From NCBI GenBank assembly GCA_965243165.1, contig OZ251535.1:1054001-1118000 (forward strand): 64,000 nucleotides of DNA, in the 5' to 3' direction. The notes under the pieces were generated by a model. The model saw only the letters and a list, made by a program, of their open reading frames with translations, ran no database searches and had not been told where the DNA came from. Source of the DNA: CATQHD01 sp965243165. Its GTDB lineage: Bacteria; Actinomycetota; Acidimicrobiia; Spongiisociales; Spongiisociaceae. Position numbers and translations under genes: made by a program. This document shows, piece by piece, positions 1 to 9,460 of this stretch (the stretch's first letter is position 1; each line of letters begins with the position of its first letter).

Positions 1-887
1 GCGGGGCCGGTGCGGCGGACGACCAGCCGCAGCGGAGGCCGCCCCCGGGAGTGGAGGACGGTTTCAGCGACTTGGGCTTGCCCGCCCTCGGGATAGCCGA
101 TAGACGTCCAGTCGTCTTCGGGAATCGCTTCGACCGCTGCCCTGACGTTCGCATGCAGGGGAACAGTGATCGACCAACCCACACCGAGGCGGTCCAACGT
201 TTCGACCAGCCGATAGGACCAGAACCCGGCGTCGGCCCGCACGGTGATGGGGCCGGAGGCTCCGGCTCTGCGGACCCGGCGGACGGCCTCGGCGGTGAAA
301 TCAACTTGACCCCGCTTGGACCCGCCTCCCCGCAGGCGGGCGGCGACTACTTCGCCGGTGCCGGCCCGGACCGCCAGCAGCGGGTGGTAGCCCCATTGTT
401 TGGTGTGCCCGTAGGCGGCGCCTTGTTTGTTTTTGCCTGACACTTCCCGGATGGTCGAGTCCACATCTATGGTTACCGGCTTGTCTCCTGGACCGTTCCC
501 TTGTTTCCACACCCGCCGCAGCGCCTCGCCCCAGGCTTTGTTCAACTGGCTGACATGACCCCAGGTAAACGCCCGCAGGAACGTACCCAACGTCGAAGGG
601 GCCATCACCAAAAACCCCAGCACCCTCCGGGTTCGGCCCGACCGCAGCCGATCGGCGTGGTCGATGTGCGAACCGCCCGTCAGGATCGACATCACCAACG
701 TCAGGATCTTCCGCCCCGGGTTCGCCCCGCCCGGGCGGCGGCTCATCCGCAGCGTCGCGTCCACCAAGTCTTCCAGGCCCAGACGATCAGCCAGCGTCGA
801 GGCTGTCAGCAGCCCCGCGTCGGCTACCAGCGACTCGTCGTCGAACACCGGTTGCAGCCGGTCGATGTTCTGCGGTACTCTTTTCAC
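1..887 (-). CDS. IS1380-family transposase, N-terminal part (runs off window start)
   Basis: About 295 residues of a DDE transposase are visible in one uninterrupted frame. The GTG start at 887-885 has a GGAGG ribosome site 8 nt upstream (896-900). The N-terminal section resembles IS1380 transposases (dimerisation/DNA-binding part with a GGSHIDHADRLR stretch). The first catalytic Asp is likely in IDVDST (residues 140-145) and the second in RADAGFW (about residue 214). The family is usually 440-480 residues, so roughly the last third, including the final acidic residue, is outside the window. The next gene, a betaine permease, is unrelated cargo. Whether the copy is intact cannot be judged. 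Confidence 0.8.
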   Translation of the reverse strand, partial: MKRVPQNIDRLQPVFDDESLVADAGLLTASTLADRLGLEDLVDATLRMSRRPGGANPGRKILTLVMSILTGGSHIDHADRLRSGRTRRVLGFLVMAPSTLGTFLRAFTWGHVSQLNKAWGEALRRVWKQGNGPGDKPVTIDVDSTIREVSGKNKQGAAYGHTKQWGYHPLLAVRAGTGEVVAARLRGGGSKRGQVDFTAEAVRRVRRAGASGPITVRADAGFWSYRLVETLDRLGVGWSITVPLHANVRAAVEAIPEDDWTSIGYPEGGQAQVAETVLHSRGRPPLRLVVRRTGP

Positions 888-888
888 A

Positions 889-961
889 GGAAGTGCCTCC
901 TCGTCCAGGGCCGAAGCCGTTGTTTCTTACAGCTATTATCCCAGGTCAGGGAGGCACTTCC
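889..961. repeat. 12-bp inverted repeat covering the transposase ribosome site
   Basis: GGAAGTGCCTCC at 889-900 is repeated exactly in inverted form at 950-961, separated by 49 bases. The left arm contains the Shine-Dalgarno sequence of the transposase. A transcript entering from the permease side would contain both arms and could bury that site in a stem, whereas one starting between the arms would not. It could instead be part of the element's end. Confidence 0.5.
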
Positions 962-1033
962 CAGCATTTCCACCCGCAACACCCCCACCCCCATCGGTGG
1001 ATTCAGGTTGACAAGATCGGTAAGGGGCGGCCC

Positions 1034-3199
1034 TCATTCCGATCCGTCTGCTGGTTCTCCGGCAGAGCCGCCCGCCGGGCCGCCGGCGGCGGCGCGGGGT
1101 TCGCCGTATACCCTGGCGCGCCGGTATTCCTTGAGTACGGTCATAGCCGAAGCAATGATGAATACCCCGCCGATCAGCGCCAGAAACGAACCTATTCCGC
1201 TTACGAACTTGGGGTGGCCGGAGCGCACATGGGTGAAAATCCAAGCGAGTGCGATGCCGGCGACGCCGCCTCCGATGCCGGCGGTCGCGGCGCTCCACCG
1301 CCATCTCCGCAGCTCACCGGGGCCGAACACCCCAGCCGCGGGAAGACCGGTCAGGACGGCGGCCAGACCCGCCAGCAGAGCCCAGAGGCCGAGCTGGGCG
1401 CCGCGGGTGCTGACCCCGTCCGTTTTGACATCCTCGCGGGTGGCCGTGCGCAGCTCCAACACCCTGGCCCCGAGCGCTGCTCTTTCTTCAGAGTTTTCCT
1501 GAGCCCGCCGCTCGAGTTCCTCTATCTCGGCTTGAACACTCGGCGTTATCACGGTTTCTCCCCGTTCGTCGAAGCTCCAGACGGAGAAAAGGCCGATCAG
1601 CAGAGCAAGAACGGCGGCGCCGATTCCGATCAAACTTCCCGAGCTCACCCCGGACGGCAAGGGGCGGAGGGGCTGGTGATCCGCCGCCCTGGTCCAAAGG
1701 ACCGCTCCGGCCGCGGCTGCCAGCCCGCCCGCCATCGCGATGTACACCCCGACTCCTTGACCTGGATCCACTGCTCCGGCCACTGCATCGGCGGCGCTCA
1801 TCGGCCTGGCCAAGAAGTGTGAGGCGGCAACGATCAACGCAGAGAAGGAGGCGATGACCGCCCCGTCGGGGGCCAGCCAGCGCGGCGCCCGGCCCGGCCG
1901 GGATGCGCCGGCCGCCGCGGCCGACACTATGAACAACCCGAGCGCCAGCACCGCGATGCCGAACCAGGATCCTCCGGAGGCCGCCAGTCCGTTGAAGACC
2001 TGCCCCTCCAGCTCGCCCTCCAGAGAGGCGTCCGCCCATCTGCTCCAGGCGCTCATCTTGCCCGCATTCGATGTCCAGGGGAGGAAGACGGAGGCTATGG
2101 CCGTAATACCTCCTATGAGGGTCAGCGCTATGGGAAGGCGCTCTCCGGCGGCGATAGGCGCATAGGTCTCCGGGGTCTCTCGGGGCGCCGCGACCGCCGG
2201 AGTTTCTCGATCGGGAATCAGCATCTCGGGGTCTCGCCGATGCTTCCACGCCAACCGGATGCGCTGCAGCAGGTTGCCCCCCGCAGCTCCTTCCCGCTGG
2301 GATATCCGGTCGAGGGCCACCGCCAGCAGGAAGAAGGCAAGCCCCCCCGACGCGCCCAGGGCGACGTCTTGGTTGTTGATCGCCCGGAAAAGCAACGATC
2401 CGTAACCGCCGGCGCCCATCAGCCCCGCTATTCCGAGCATCGAGATGGCGAGAAGCAGCGTCTGGTTGATTCCGGTCATGATCGCGGGCCGCGCCAGCGG
2501 GATCTGAACGTCGAAGAGGACCCTTTTTTCCGAAGCCCCGTAGGCGCGGGCGGCTTCCACTACGTCGGGGGGCACCTGGCGGATTCCGAGGTTGGTGAGG
2601 CGGATCAGAGGGGGAAGGGCGAACACCATGGTCACCATGGTGGCCGAGACTTCGCCGATGCTCCAGAACCAGATGAACGGCAGCATGTACACGAACGAAT
2701 GGACCACCTGCATGGCATCGAGGACGGGTCGGCTCACCTTCCAGATTCCGTCCACCCTCCCGCAGGCGATGCCGATCGGAATACCGATCACCACGCACAT
2801 CAGCACGGCTACACCGATGAAGCCGAGGGTGTCGGTCGTCGCCCGCCAGTAGCCCCCCCCCATGAGCCCGCAGACCGTTAGGGACACCGCGACGAATGCG
2901 GCCACCTTCAGGTTCCGGACCAGCCAGGCGATCAGCGCCAGCGCCAGCACCACCCAAATCCAAGGGACATCTCTCAACAAGTCCCTGACGACTCTGCGGA
3001 TCAAGAACTCGAAGGGCCATGCAAAGGCGTCCAGCACCTGAGTGATGTTGACCGCAGCCCAATTGATGGCTTGTTCCATCCAGTCGCCGAAGGGAATCCG
3101 CCATTGGTCGAGGAAGGTGTTGTCCAGGATGGATGTGTTCCCGCCGTCCTCGGCGTTCCCTTGGGCCAGGACTGCCCCGGCTCGGCCCAGGATGCTCAT
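1034..3199 (-). CDS. proW: Glycine betaine/proline ABC transporter permease, second copy, with C-terminal membrane extension
   Basis: This 721-residue inner-membrane protein would form the channel of a quaternary-amine importer. Residues about 1-300 are a typical ProW/OpuAB permease with the coupling segment EAARAYGASEKRVLFDVQIP that contacts the ATPase. The family normally ends near 300-350 residues. Here another 370 follow: several hydrophobic helices, an ASVFLPW motif and a soluble Glu/Arg-rich, probably coiled-coil stretch (EIEELERRAQEN). The other permease at 5868-7994 has the same layout, so the extension is a real shared domain. Two hairpins separate this gene from proX, so it may be expressed at a lower level. 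Its N-terminal extracellular segment (FLDQWRIPFGDWMEQAINWA) is as in ProW. Confidence 0.87.
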   Translation of the reverse strand: MSILGRAGAVLAQGNAEDGGNTSILDNTFLDQWRIPFGDWMEQAINWAAVNITQVLDAFAWPFEFLIRRVVRDLLRDVPWIWVVLALALIAWLVRNLKVAAFVAVSLTVCGLMGGGYWRATTDTLGFIGVAVLMCVVIGIPIGIACGRVDGIWKVSRPVLDAMQVVHSFVYMLPFIWFWSIGEVSATMVTMVFALPPLIRLTNLGIRQVPPDVVEAARAYGASEKRVLFDVQIPLARPAIMTGINQTLLLAISMLGIAGLMGAGGYGSLLFRAINNQDVALGASGGLAFFLLAVALDRISQREGAAGGNLLQRIRLAWKHRRDPEMLIPDRETPAVAAPRETPETYAPIAAGERLPIALTLIGGITAIASVFLPWTSNAGKMSAWSRWADASLEGELEGQVFNGLAASGGSWFGIAVLALGLFIVSAAAAGASRPGRAPRWLAPDGAVIASFSALIVAASHFLARPMSAADAVAGAVDPGQGVGVYIAMAGGLAAAAGAVLWTRAADHQPLRPLPSGVSSGSLIGIGAAVLALLIGLFSVWSFDERGETVITPSVQAEIEELERRAQENSEERAALGARVLELRTATREDVKTDGVSTRGAQLGLWALLAGLAAVLTGLPAAGVFGPGELRRWRWSAATAGIGGGVAGIALAWIFTHVRSGHPKFVSGIGSFLALIGGVFIIASAMTVLKEYRRARVYGEPRAAAGGPAGGSAGEPADGSE

Positions 3200-3356
3200 A
3201 CGGCAGACCCCTCAGCGGGGGGATCGGGAAGGGCCTTTCCGGCCGCCGCCCGGCGGCGCCCTCCCTCTCCGGCGTCCGTCCTCACTGCCGCGCCGCTTGT
3301 CGGTTGCTTGCTCATGCGTCTTCAAGGGTAACGCGCCCGCGCGCCCCCTCATGCGG

Positions 3357-3376
3357 CGGCGCCTGAAGAGGCGCCG
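3357..3376 (-). terminator. Intercistronic hairpin 2 (proX-proW gap)
   Basis: A 7-bp perfect stem, CGGCGCC (3357-3363) with GGCGCCG (3370-3376), has a 6-nt loop. It lies after the stronger hairpin in the direction of transcription. No T-run follows, so it is more likely an mRNA-stability or attenuation element than a strong terminator. Confidence 0.4.
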
Positions 3377-3389
3377 TAGAGGGACAACG

Positions 3390-3422
3390 GAGAAGGGGCG
3401 CCCGCGCGGGGCGCCCCTTCTC
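3390..3422 (-). terminator. Strong hairpin directly after proX
   Basis: A perfect 13-bp stem (3390-3402 with 3410-3422) has a 7-nt loop and starts 22 bases after the proX stop codon. Only a short pyrimidine stretch follows. In binding-protein operons such hairpins often protect the upstream message or reduce read-through, giving excess binding protein over permease; that role is inferred. Confidence 0.6.
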
Positions 3423-3443
3423 CTCTTCGAAGAGGCCGGACGC

Positions 3444-5801
3444 CTACCCGGCCACGCGGGCGGCGAGCAGCCAGGAGTTGACCAGATCGCGGTTGGACGC
3501 GATCCAGGCGTCGGCGTGGGAACGCACGTCGGCTTCGCTGTCTTCGCCGAGGCTGTACCGCACGTTCTGCAGAGCTACGTCCACCGGGCTGATGGTGAAC
3601 AGCTCGAACAGGGCGGCGGCGGCCGGGTTGGCGGCCAGGAAGTCGTTGTTGGCGACCACTCGAATGTCGGCGGCGTCCCAGCCCAGGTTGCACGGAGCAG
3701 CCGAGCACTGGCCTTCACCGAGGATGGAGGGTCCTTCCACTTGGGTGGGGGAGACCGATTCATCGGAGGTGGAGAGCCAGACGGCGTTGTCGCCGGGCCG
3801 CAGGTCGCCGACGTAGGCGCTGGGCGCCCAGGTGTAGACCAGGTAGGCCTTGCCGGCTTGGTCGCGGCTGATGGCGTCGGCGATCAGAGCGTCGTAGGAA
3901 CCCACCGGCACCTGCTCGACGTTCGTCCAGCCGGCGTTGGCGATCCACGAGTTGATGTTGTCGTGGCACCCCCATCCTTCGGGGCATCCCAGGATCTGGA
4001 TGATCCCGTCGTTGGGAGTGCTGTCATCGGCGTCGTAGAGGGCGCTCAGCTCCGAGTCGTTGAGGATCTGGTCGAGGGTGGCGATGCCGTGCTCGTCGGC
4101 CAGGCTCTTGTTGGTCAGGATGCCTTGCAGACCTCCGGTGCGCATCTCGAACCCGACGGTGGTTACGTGGTCGCTGACCAGGGATCCGTCGGGCATGGGG
4201 CCGGCCACGAAGCTGTTGTGGTTGGGGAACCAGCCGTTGACCCAGAAGTCGAACTCGCCGTTGGCCATCGCCACGTAGGCGTTGGACGGGGCCAGTTCCA
4301 AGTCGGACGGGTCGCTTACTTCGTAGCCGAGCTCTCCGAGCAGGGCGGCGTAGATGGCGGCCTGCATGTAGCCGGTGGACCAATTGGCCCGCGCCATCGT
4401 AACGCTCGCGCCCGCGCCCGGAGTCGGATTCGGCGGCACTTGGGCCACCGCCAGCCATTCGTCGACGGTGGAGCGGTTTTGCTCGATCCAGGCGGCGGCA
4501 TGGGCGCGCACGTTCTCCTCGCTGTCTTCGCCGAGGCTGTACCGCACGTTCTGCAGAGCTACGTCCACCGGGCTGATGGTGAACAGCTCGAACAGGCGGG
4601 CGGCCACGGGGTTGGCGGCCAGGAAGTCGTTGTTGGCGACCACCCGAATGTCGGCGGCGTCCCAGCCCAGGTTGCACGGAGCAGCCGAACACTGCCCCGG
4701 CCCCAGGACGGAGGGTCCTTCCACTTGGGTGGGGGAGACCGATTCATCGGAGGTGGAGAGCCAGACGGCGTTGTCGCCGGGCCGCAGGTCGCCGACGTAG
4801 GCGCTGGGCGCCCAGGTGTAGACCAGGTAGGCCTTGCCGGCTTGGTCGCGGCTGATGGCGTCGGCGATCAGAGCGTCGTAGGAACCCACCGGCACCTGCT
4901 CGACGTTCGTCCAGCCGGCGTTGGCGATCCACGAGTTGATGTTGTCGTGGCACCCCCATCCTTCGGGGCATCCCAGGATCTGGATGATCCCGTCGTTGGG
5001 AGTGCTGTCATCGGCGTCGTAGAGGGCGCTCAGCTCCGAGTCGTTGAGGATCTGGTCGAGGGTGGCGATGCCGTGCTCGTCGGCCAGGCTCTTGTTGGTC
5101 AGGATGCCTTGCAGACCTCCGGTGCGCATCTCGAACCCGACGGTGGTTACGTGGTCGCTGACCAGGGATCCGTCGGGCATGGGGCCGGCCACGAAGCTGT
5201 TGTGGTTGGGGAACCAGCCGTTGACCCAGAAGTCGAACTCGCCGTTGGCCATCGCCACGTAGGCGTTGGACGGGGCCAGTTCCAAGTCGGACGGGTCGCT
5301 TACTTCGTAGCCGAGCTCTCCGAGCAGGGCGGCGTAGATGGCGGCCTGCATGTAGCCGGTGGACCAATTGGCCCGCGCCATCGTCACCGTGATGCCGTCG
5401 CCGGGGCGGGCGGCGGCCGCCGCCATGGCTGCTTCGGCCTCCAACCTGGCCGCCTCCGCGGCTGCTTCGGCTTCCTCCAAGGCCGCTTGGGCTTCCGCGG
5501 CCGCCGTTGCGGCTGCTTCGGCTTGGGCCACGACTCTTTCCAGATCGGCTTGGGCCGCCTCGTCGCCGGCCGCGGCCGCCGCTTCGGCTTCCTCCAAGGC
5601 GTTCAAGGCTGTTTCCAGCGCGGCCTGGGCCGCTTCCAGATCGGCGCGGGCCTCCTCGGCGGCGCTGGTGTCCATGACCGTGACCGTAACGGTGGCCGGC
5701 GGAGCGGTCGTAGCCGGGGTGTCCGCGGACTCGCCGCAGGCCGCCGCCAGCAACCCCAGCACCGCCAGCGCCGCGATCGTGGTTCTAGTTCTTCTCGTCA
5801 T
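3444..5801 (-). CDS. proX: Glycine betaine/proline-binding lipoprotein with two near-identical ligand domains
   Basis: A lipoprotein signal (lipobox LAAAC near residue 22) is followed by an Ala/Glu-rich, probably coiled-coil stalk (about 45-135) and two tandem ProX-type domains (about 139-466 and 467-785). Each carries ProX landmarks: the GCPEGWGCHDNIN disulfide loop, YTWAPSAYVGDLRPG and several Trp residues able to cage a quaternary ammonium group. The usual ProX is about 330 residues with one domain, so this 785-residue protein is a duplication. The two units are identical over most of their DNA but differ at the linker and C-terminal helices. It should sit on the outer face of the membrane and deliver betaine or proline betaine to the ProW/ProV complex. 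The start is ATG with AGGAGG upstream. Confidence 0.9.
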   Translation of the reverse strand: MTRRTRTTIAALAVLGLLAAACGESADTPATTAPPATVTVTVMDTSAAEEARADLEAAQAALETALNALEEAEAAAAAGDEAAQADLERVVAQAEAAATAAAEAQAALEEAEAAAEAARLEAEAAMAAAAARPGDGITVTMARANWSTGYMQAAIYAALLGELGYEVSDPSDLELAPSNAYVAMANGEFDFWVNGWFPNHNSFVAGPMPDGSLVSDHVTTVGFEMRTGGLQGILTNKSLADEHGIATLDQILNDSELSALYDADDSTPNDGIIQILGCPEGWGCHDNINSWIANAGWTNVEQVPVGSYDALIADAISRDQAGKAYLVYTWAPSAYVGDLRPGDNAVWLSTSDESVSPTQVEGPSVLGPGQCSAAPCNLGWDAADIRVVANNDFLAANPVAARLFELFTISPVDVALQNVRYSLGEDSEENVRAHAAAWIEQNRSTVDEWLAVAQVPPNPTPGAGASVTMARANWSTGYMQAAIYAALLGELGYEVSDPSDLELAPSNAYVAMANGEFDFWVNGWFPNHNSFVAGPMPDGSLVSDHVTTVGFEMRTGGLQGILTNKSLADEHGIATLDQILNDSELSALYDADDSTPNDGIIQILGCPEGWGCHDNINSWIANAGWTNVEQVPVGSYDALIADAISRDQAGKAYLVYTWAPSAYVGDLRPGDNAVWLSTSDESVSPTQVEGPSILGEGQCSAAPCNLGWDAADIRVVANNDFLAANPAAAALFELFTISPVDVALQNVRYSLGEDSEADVRSHADAWIASNRDLVNSWLLAARVAG
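3535..4400 (-). repeat. Intragenic duplicated unit, copy B (C-terminal proX domain)
   Basis: This 866-bp stretch matches 4519-5384 at a constant offset of 984 bp. By eye the central part (about 3740-4400) is identical to its partner. Differences cluster around 3600-3730, and homology stops sharply outside the boundaries. Confidence 0.85.
4519..5384 (-). repeat. Intragenic duplicated unit, copy A (N-terminal proX domain)
   Basis: Partner of 3535-4400. The two copies encode the same residues from MARANWSTG to SPTQVEGPS, then diverge slightly (VLGPGQC versus ILGEGQC; PVAARLF versus PAAALFE). Confidence 0.85.
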
Positions 5802-5867
5802 CGGAATCGACCTCCTTCTCCTTGCCCTTTATCAATAAGGGTTGTCCAGCTGGGCGCCCTGACAACC

Positions 5868-7994
5868 CTAAGCCTGTTGCGGTCTTTCCGTCACCATGGA
5901 TGGGGCGGCCCCGTCCTTCGGGTTTGGATCGTCCTCATACACTTTCGCCCGGCGGAACTCCCTTATCACCCCGCGAGCGGACAGGAAGAGGAAGAATCCG
6001 GCCATCAGGCAGATGAAAGCCCCCGGCCCGCTCGAGTAGTTGTCGTCGTACACCCGCACCAGCGAGGCGATCCATCCGCCCGCCGTCAGCATGACCCCCG
6101 CCCCGAGGGCGGCGGCCGCCAAGCTCCAACGCCAGCGCCTCCTCTCGCCCCCGCCGAACACCCCCGCCGCCGGCAGGGTGGCCAGGAGCCCCGCGATCCC
6201 CAGGCCCAGCGCCAGATACCCGAACCGGGTTCCCCCGGCGGTGAAGCCGTTGGTTTGCACGTCCTTCTGCCGTCTGACCGCCTCTGTCCCGATGGTGACG
6301 GCTTCGGCGGCGGTTCCTTGCTGGTCTCCCTGGCTTTCCTGGAGCTGGGTGAGCCCGGCCAGTGTCTCCTCGGCAGCGGCCCGCCCGTCCACGGACCAGG
6401 ACGACAGGCCGGCCGCCGCCAGCATCCCGACGATGGCCGCCGCCGCCGCGATGCGGACCACCGAGACGCGGTCCGCCAAAGGGCGGGCGGGGCTGTACGG
6501 GGCGTTCTTGATCCATACGGCCGACCCCGCGATGCAGACCGCCCCGCCGGCCAGCGCCGCCCACGCTCCGGCCCCGTCGGTGTAGGCCGCCGCGCCGGCG
6601 GCGGGTTCCAGCCACAGGTAGGCCCCGGCCGCCGCCGCCAATCCCGCCGAGGCGAGGAAGGCCCCGTCGGCCCCGAACCAGCGGGGGCCCCGGCCCGGCC
6701 TGAGGAGGGTCGTGAGGGCGGCGCCCAAGACCACGAGGGCCAGCCCCAGCACCGCGATGCCGTAGAAGCTGCCCCCCTCGGCGGCCAAGCCTCCGAAGGA
6801 CCGCCCGGCCAGGTCCAAGTCCTCTCGCCGGACGTATCCCGATACCAAGCCCGATTCCCGCCCCCACGGCAGGAAAACCGAGGCCAGGGCGAGCGCCCCT
6901 CCGGCCAGGGCGGTGACCGCCCCCGCCCGTTCCGCCTTGCCCGCCGGGGCCAGAACGCCGTCCTGCTTTTCCCTTTCTTCTTCCTCCGCTTCGGCTTTGT
7001 CGGCTTCGATCTGCTCTAAGAGGGCTTCGGGGTCGCGCCGGTGCACCCAACTGCGGCGGATGCGGGCGAACAGGCCGATCCGCCCGGCTTCGGTCTGGGA
7101 GATGCGGTCCAGCACCACCGCCACGATGAACAGAGCCAGCCCCGCCGAGGCCGACAGGGGGGTGTTGAGGTTGGCGAGCGCCCTGAACACCAAGAGGCCC
7201 AGCCCGGCGGCGCCCATGATGGCGGCGACCCCCAGCATGGAGATGGACAGCAACAGGGTTTGGTTGAGGCCGGTCATGATGGCGGGGCGGGCCAAGGGCA
7301 GCTGAACGTCGAACAGCACCCGCCACTCCGAAGCCCCGTAGGCGCGGCTGGCCTCCACCACGTCGGCGGGCACTTGGCGGATCCCCAGGTTGGTGAGGCG
7401 GATCAGAGGGGGGATCGAGAACACCATGATCACCATGGTGGCCGCCTCCGATCCGAGGCCGAAGAAGAAGATGACCGGAATCAGGTACACGAAGGCGTGC
7501 ACCACCTGCATGGCGTCCAAGGCGGGCCGCACCGCCCGCCACACCCCGTCGAAGCGGCCGCACAGCACCCCCACAGGGATGCCGATGATGGCGCACATGA
7601 CCACCGACACCACGATCAGGCCGATGGTGATGGCGGTCTCCTCCCAGAACTCGTTGCCCAGCAGCCCGCATCCGGCCAGCACCAACGACAGGCCTATCCC
7701 CACCCGCAGGTTGCGGGTAACCGACGCCACCACCAGCACCACGCCGCACACCAGCACCCAGGACATGTCGGTGAGCTCCCACCAGGGGTGGTATTCGGGT
7801 CCGACCACGAAGTTGCGGTACAGCAGTGAGAACGGCCATTTGATGACGTCGAGCACCGTTCGGAGGTTGGCGACGATCCACGACAACATGATGTTGATCC
7901 ACTCCCCGAAGGGGATCTCCCAGTTGTCGAGGACCGAGTTGTCCCAGAAGGGAACGGACTCCTCTGCGGGGGCGGCCTGGGCGGGCCAGATCAT
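5868..7994 (-). CDS. proW: Glycine betaine/proline ABC transporter permease, first copy, with C-terminal membrane extension
   Basis: This 708-residue membrane protein is paralogous to the permease at 1034-3199. Its first 300 residues form the ProW channel, including VEASRAYGASEWRVLFDVQLP, the ATPase contact loop. Past residue 330 it adds the same unusual extension: a charged Glu/Lys linker, an ASVFLPWGRE motif, about eight hydrophobic segments and a short soluble insert. It starts 13 bases after the proV stop, so the two are co-transcribed, and proX follows 66 bases later. The presence of two permeases for one ATPase allows either a heterodimeric channel or two alternative homodimers. Confidence 0.88.
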   Translation of the reverse strand: MIWPAQAAPAEESVPFWDNSVLDNWEIPFGEWINIMLSWIVANLRTVLDVIKWPFSLLYRNFVVGPEYHPWWELTDMSWVLVCGVVLVVASVTRNLRVGIGLSLVLAGCGLLGNEFWEETAITIGLIVVSVVMCAIIGIPVGVLCGRFDGVWRAVRPALDAMQVVHAFVYLIPVIFFFGLGSEAATMVIMVFSIPPLIRLTNLGIRQVPADVVEASRAYGASEWRVLFDVQLPLARPAIMTGLNQTLLLSISMLGVAAIMGAAGLGLLVFRALANLNTPLSASAGLALFIVAVVLDRISQTEAGRIGLFARIRRSWVHRRDPEALLEQIEADKAEAEEEEREKQDGVLAPAGKAERAGAVTALAGGALALASVFLPWGRESGLVSGYVRREDLDLAGRSFGGLAAEGGSFYGIAVLGLALVVLGAALTTLLRPGRGPRWFGADGAFLASAGLAAAAGAYLWLEPAAGAAAYTDGAGAWAALAGGAVCIAGSAVWIKNAPYSPARPLADRVSVVRIAAAAAIVGMLAAAGLSSWSVDGRAAAEETLAGLTQLQESQGDQQGTAAEAVTIGTEAVRRQKDVQTNGFTAGGTRFGYLALGLGIAGLLATLPAAGVFGGGERRRWRWSLAAAALGAGVMLTAGGWIASLVRVYDDNYSSGPGAFICLMAGFFLFLSARGVIREFRRAKVYEDDPNPKDGAAPSMVTERPQQA

Positions 7995-8007
7995 GGGCGG
8001 TCCCCGC

Positions 8008-9231
<1,224 letters not shown>

Positions 9232-9353
9232 ACGCGTCCTTTCTTTTTCCCAAGGGTCTTGCGCGCCGCCGGGGAAGGGCAACGCGGGCCGCTCCCTCCT
9301 GCGACTCTAGTAGGCGCGCGCCCGCCGCGCGGCCCCGAATAGGAATTTGTTCT

Positions 9354-9378
9354 ACGATGCGGAACAGTTCCGCATCGT
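9354..9378. promoter_or_regulatory. 25-bp perfect palindrome between proV and fhs
   Basis: The arms ACGATGCGGAAC (9354-9365) and GTTCCGCATCGT (9367-9378) are exact inverted repeats around one base. On the fhs side a TATAGA sequence (9386-9391) lies immediately downstream. On the proV side GTTCCGC could act as part of a -35. The TGCGGAA-N-TTCCGCA core resembles sites of IclR-type regulators; this assignment is an inference. It is well placed to control both divergent units. Confidence 0.65.
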
Positions 9379-9460
9379 GGTACAGTATAGAGGCGGGTCT
9401 GGCCCGCAAGTCCAGCCTGGCGGCCCCGTCTCGAGTTGAGTAGCTAGGAGTTCTCGACCA

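Larger units (their letters stand above)
1..961 (-). mobile_element. IS1380-like insertion sequence, partial
   Basis: The window opens inside an insertion sequence whose transposase reads leftward off the edge. The element's right end lies somewhere between the transposase start at 887 and the next gene at 1034; the 12-bp inverted repeat at 889-900 and 950-961 is the only structure seen there. I could not identify terminal inverted repeats or a target duplication because the other end is outside the window, so the right boundary is a guess. Confidence 0.6.

Noticed and set aside
3042..7019. A 1325-codon open frame on the plus strand
   Set aside because: It is antisense to proX and both permeases; the translated product is low-complexity and shows no domain.
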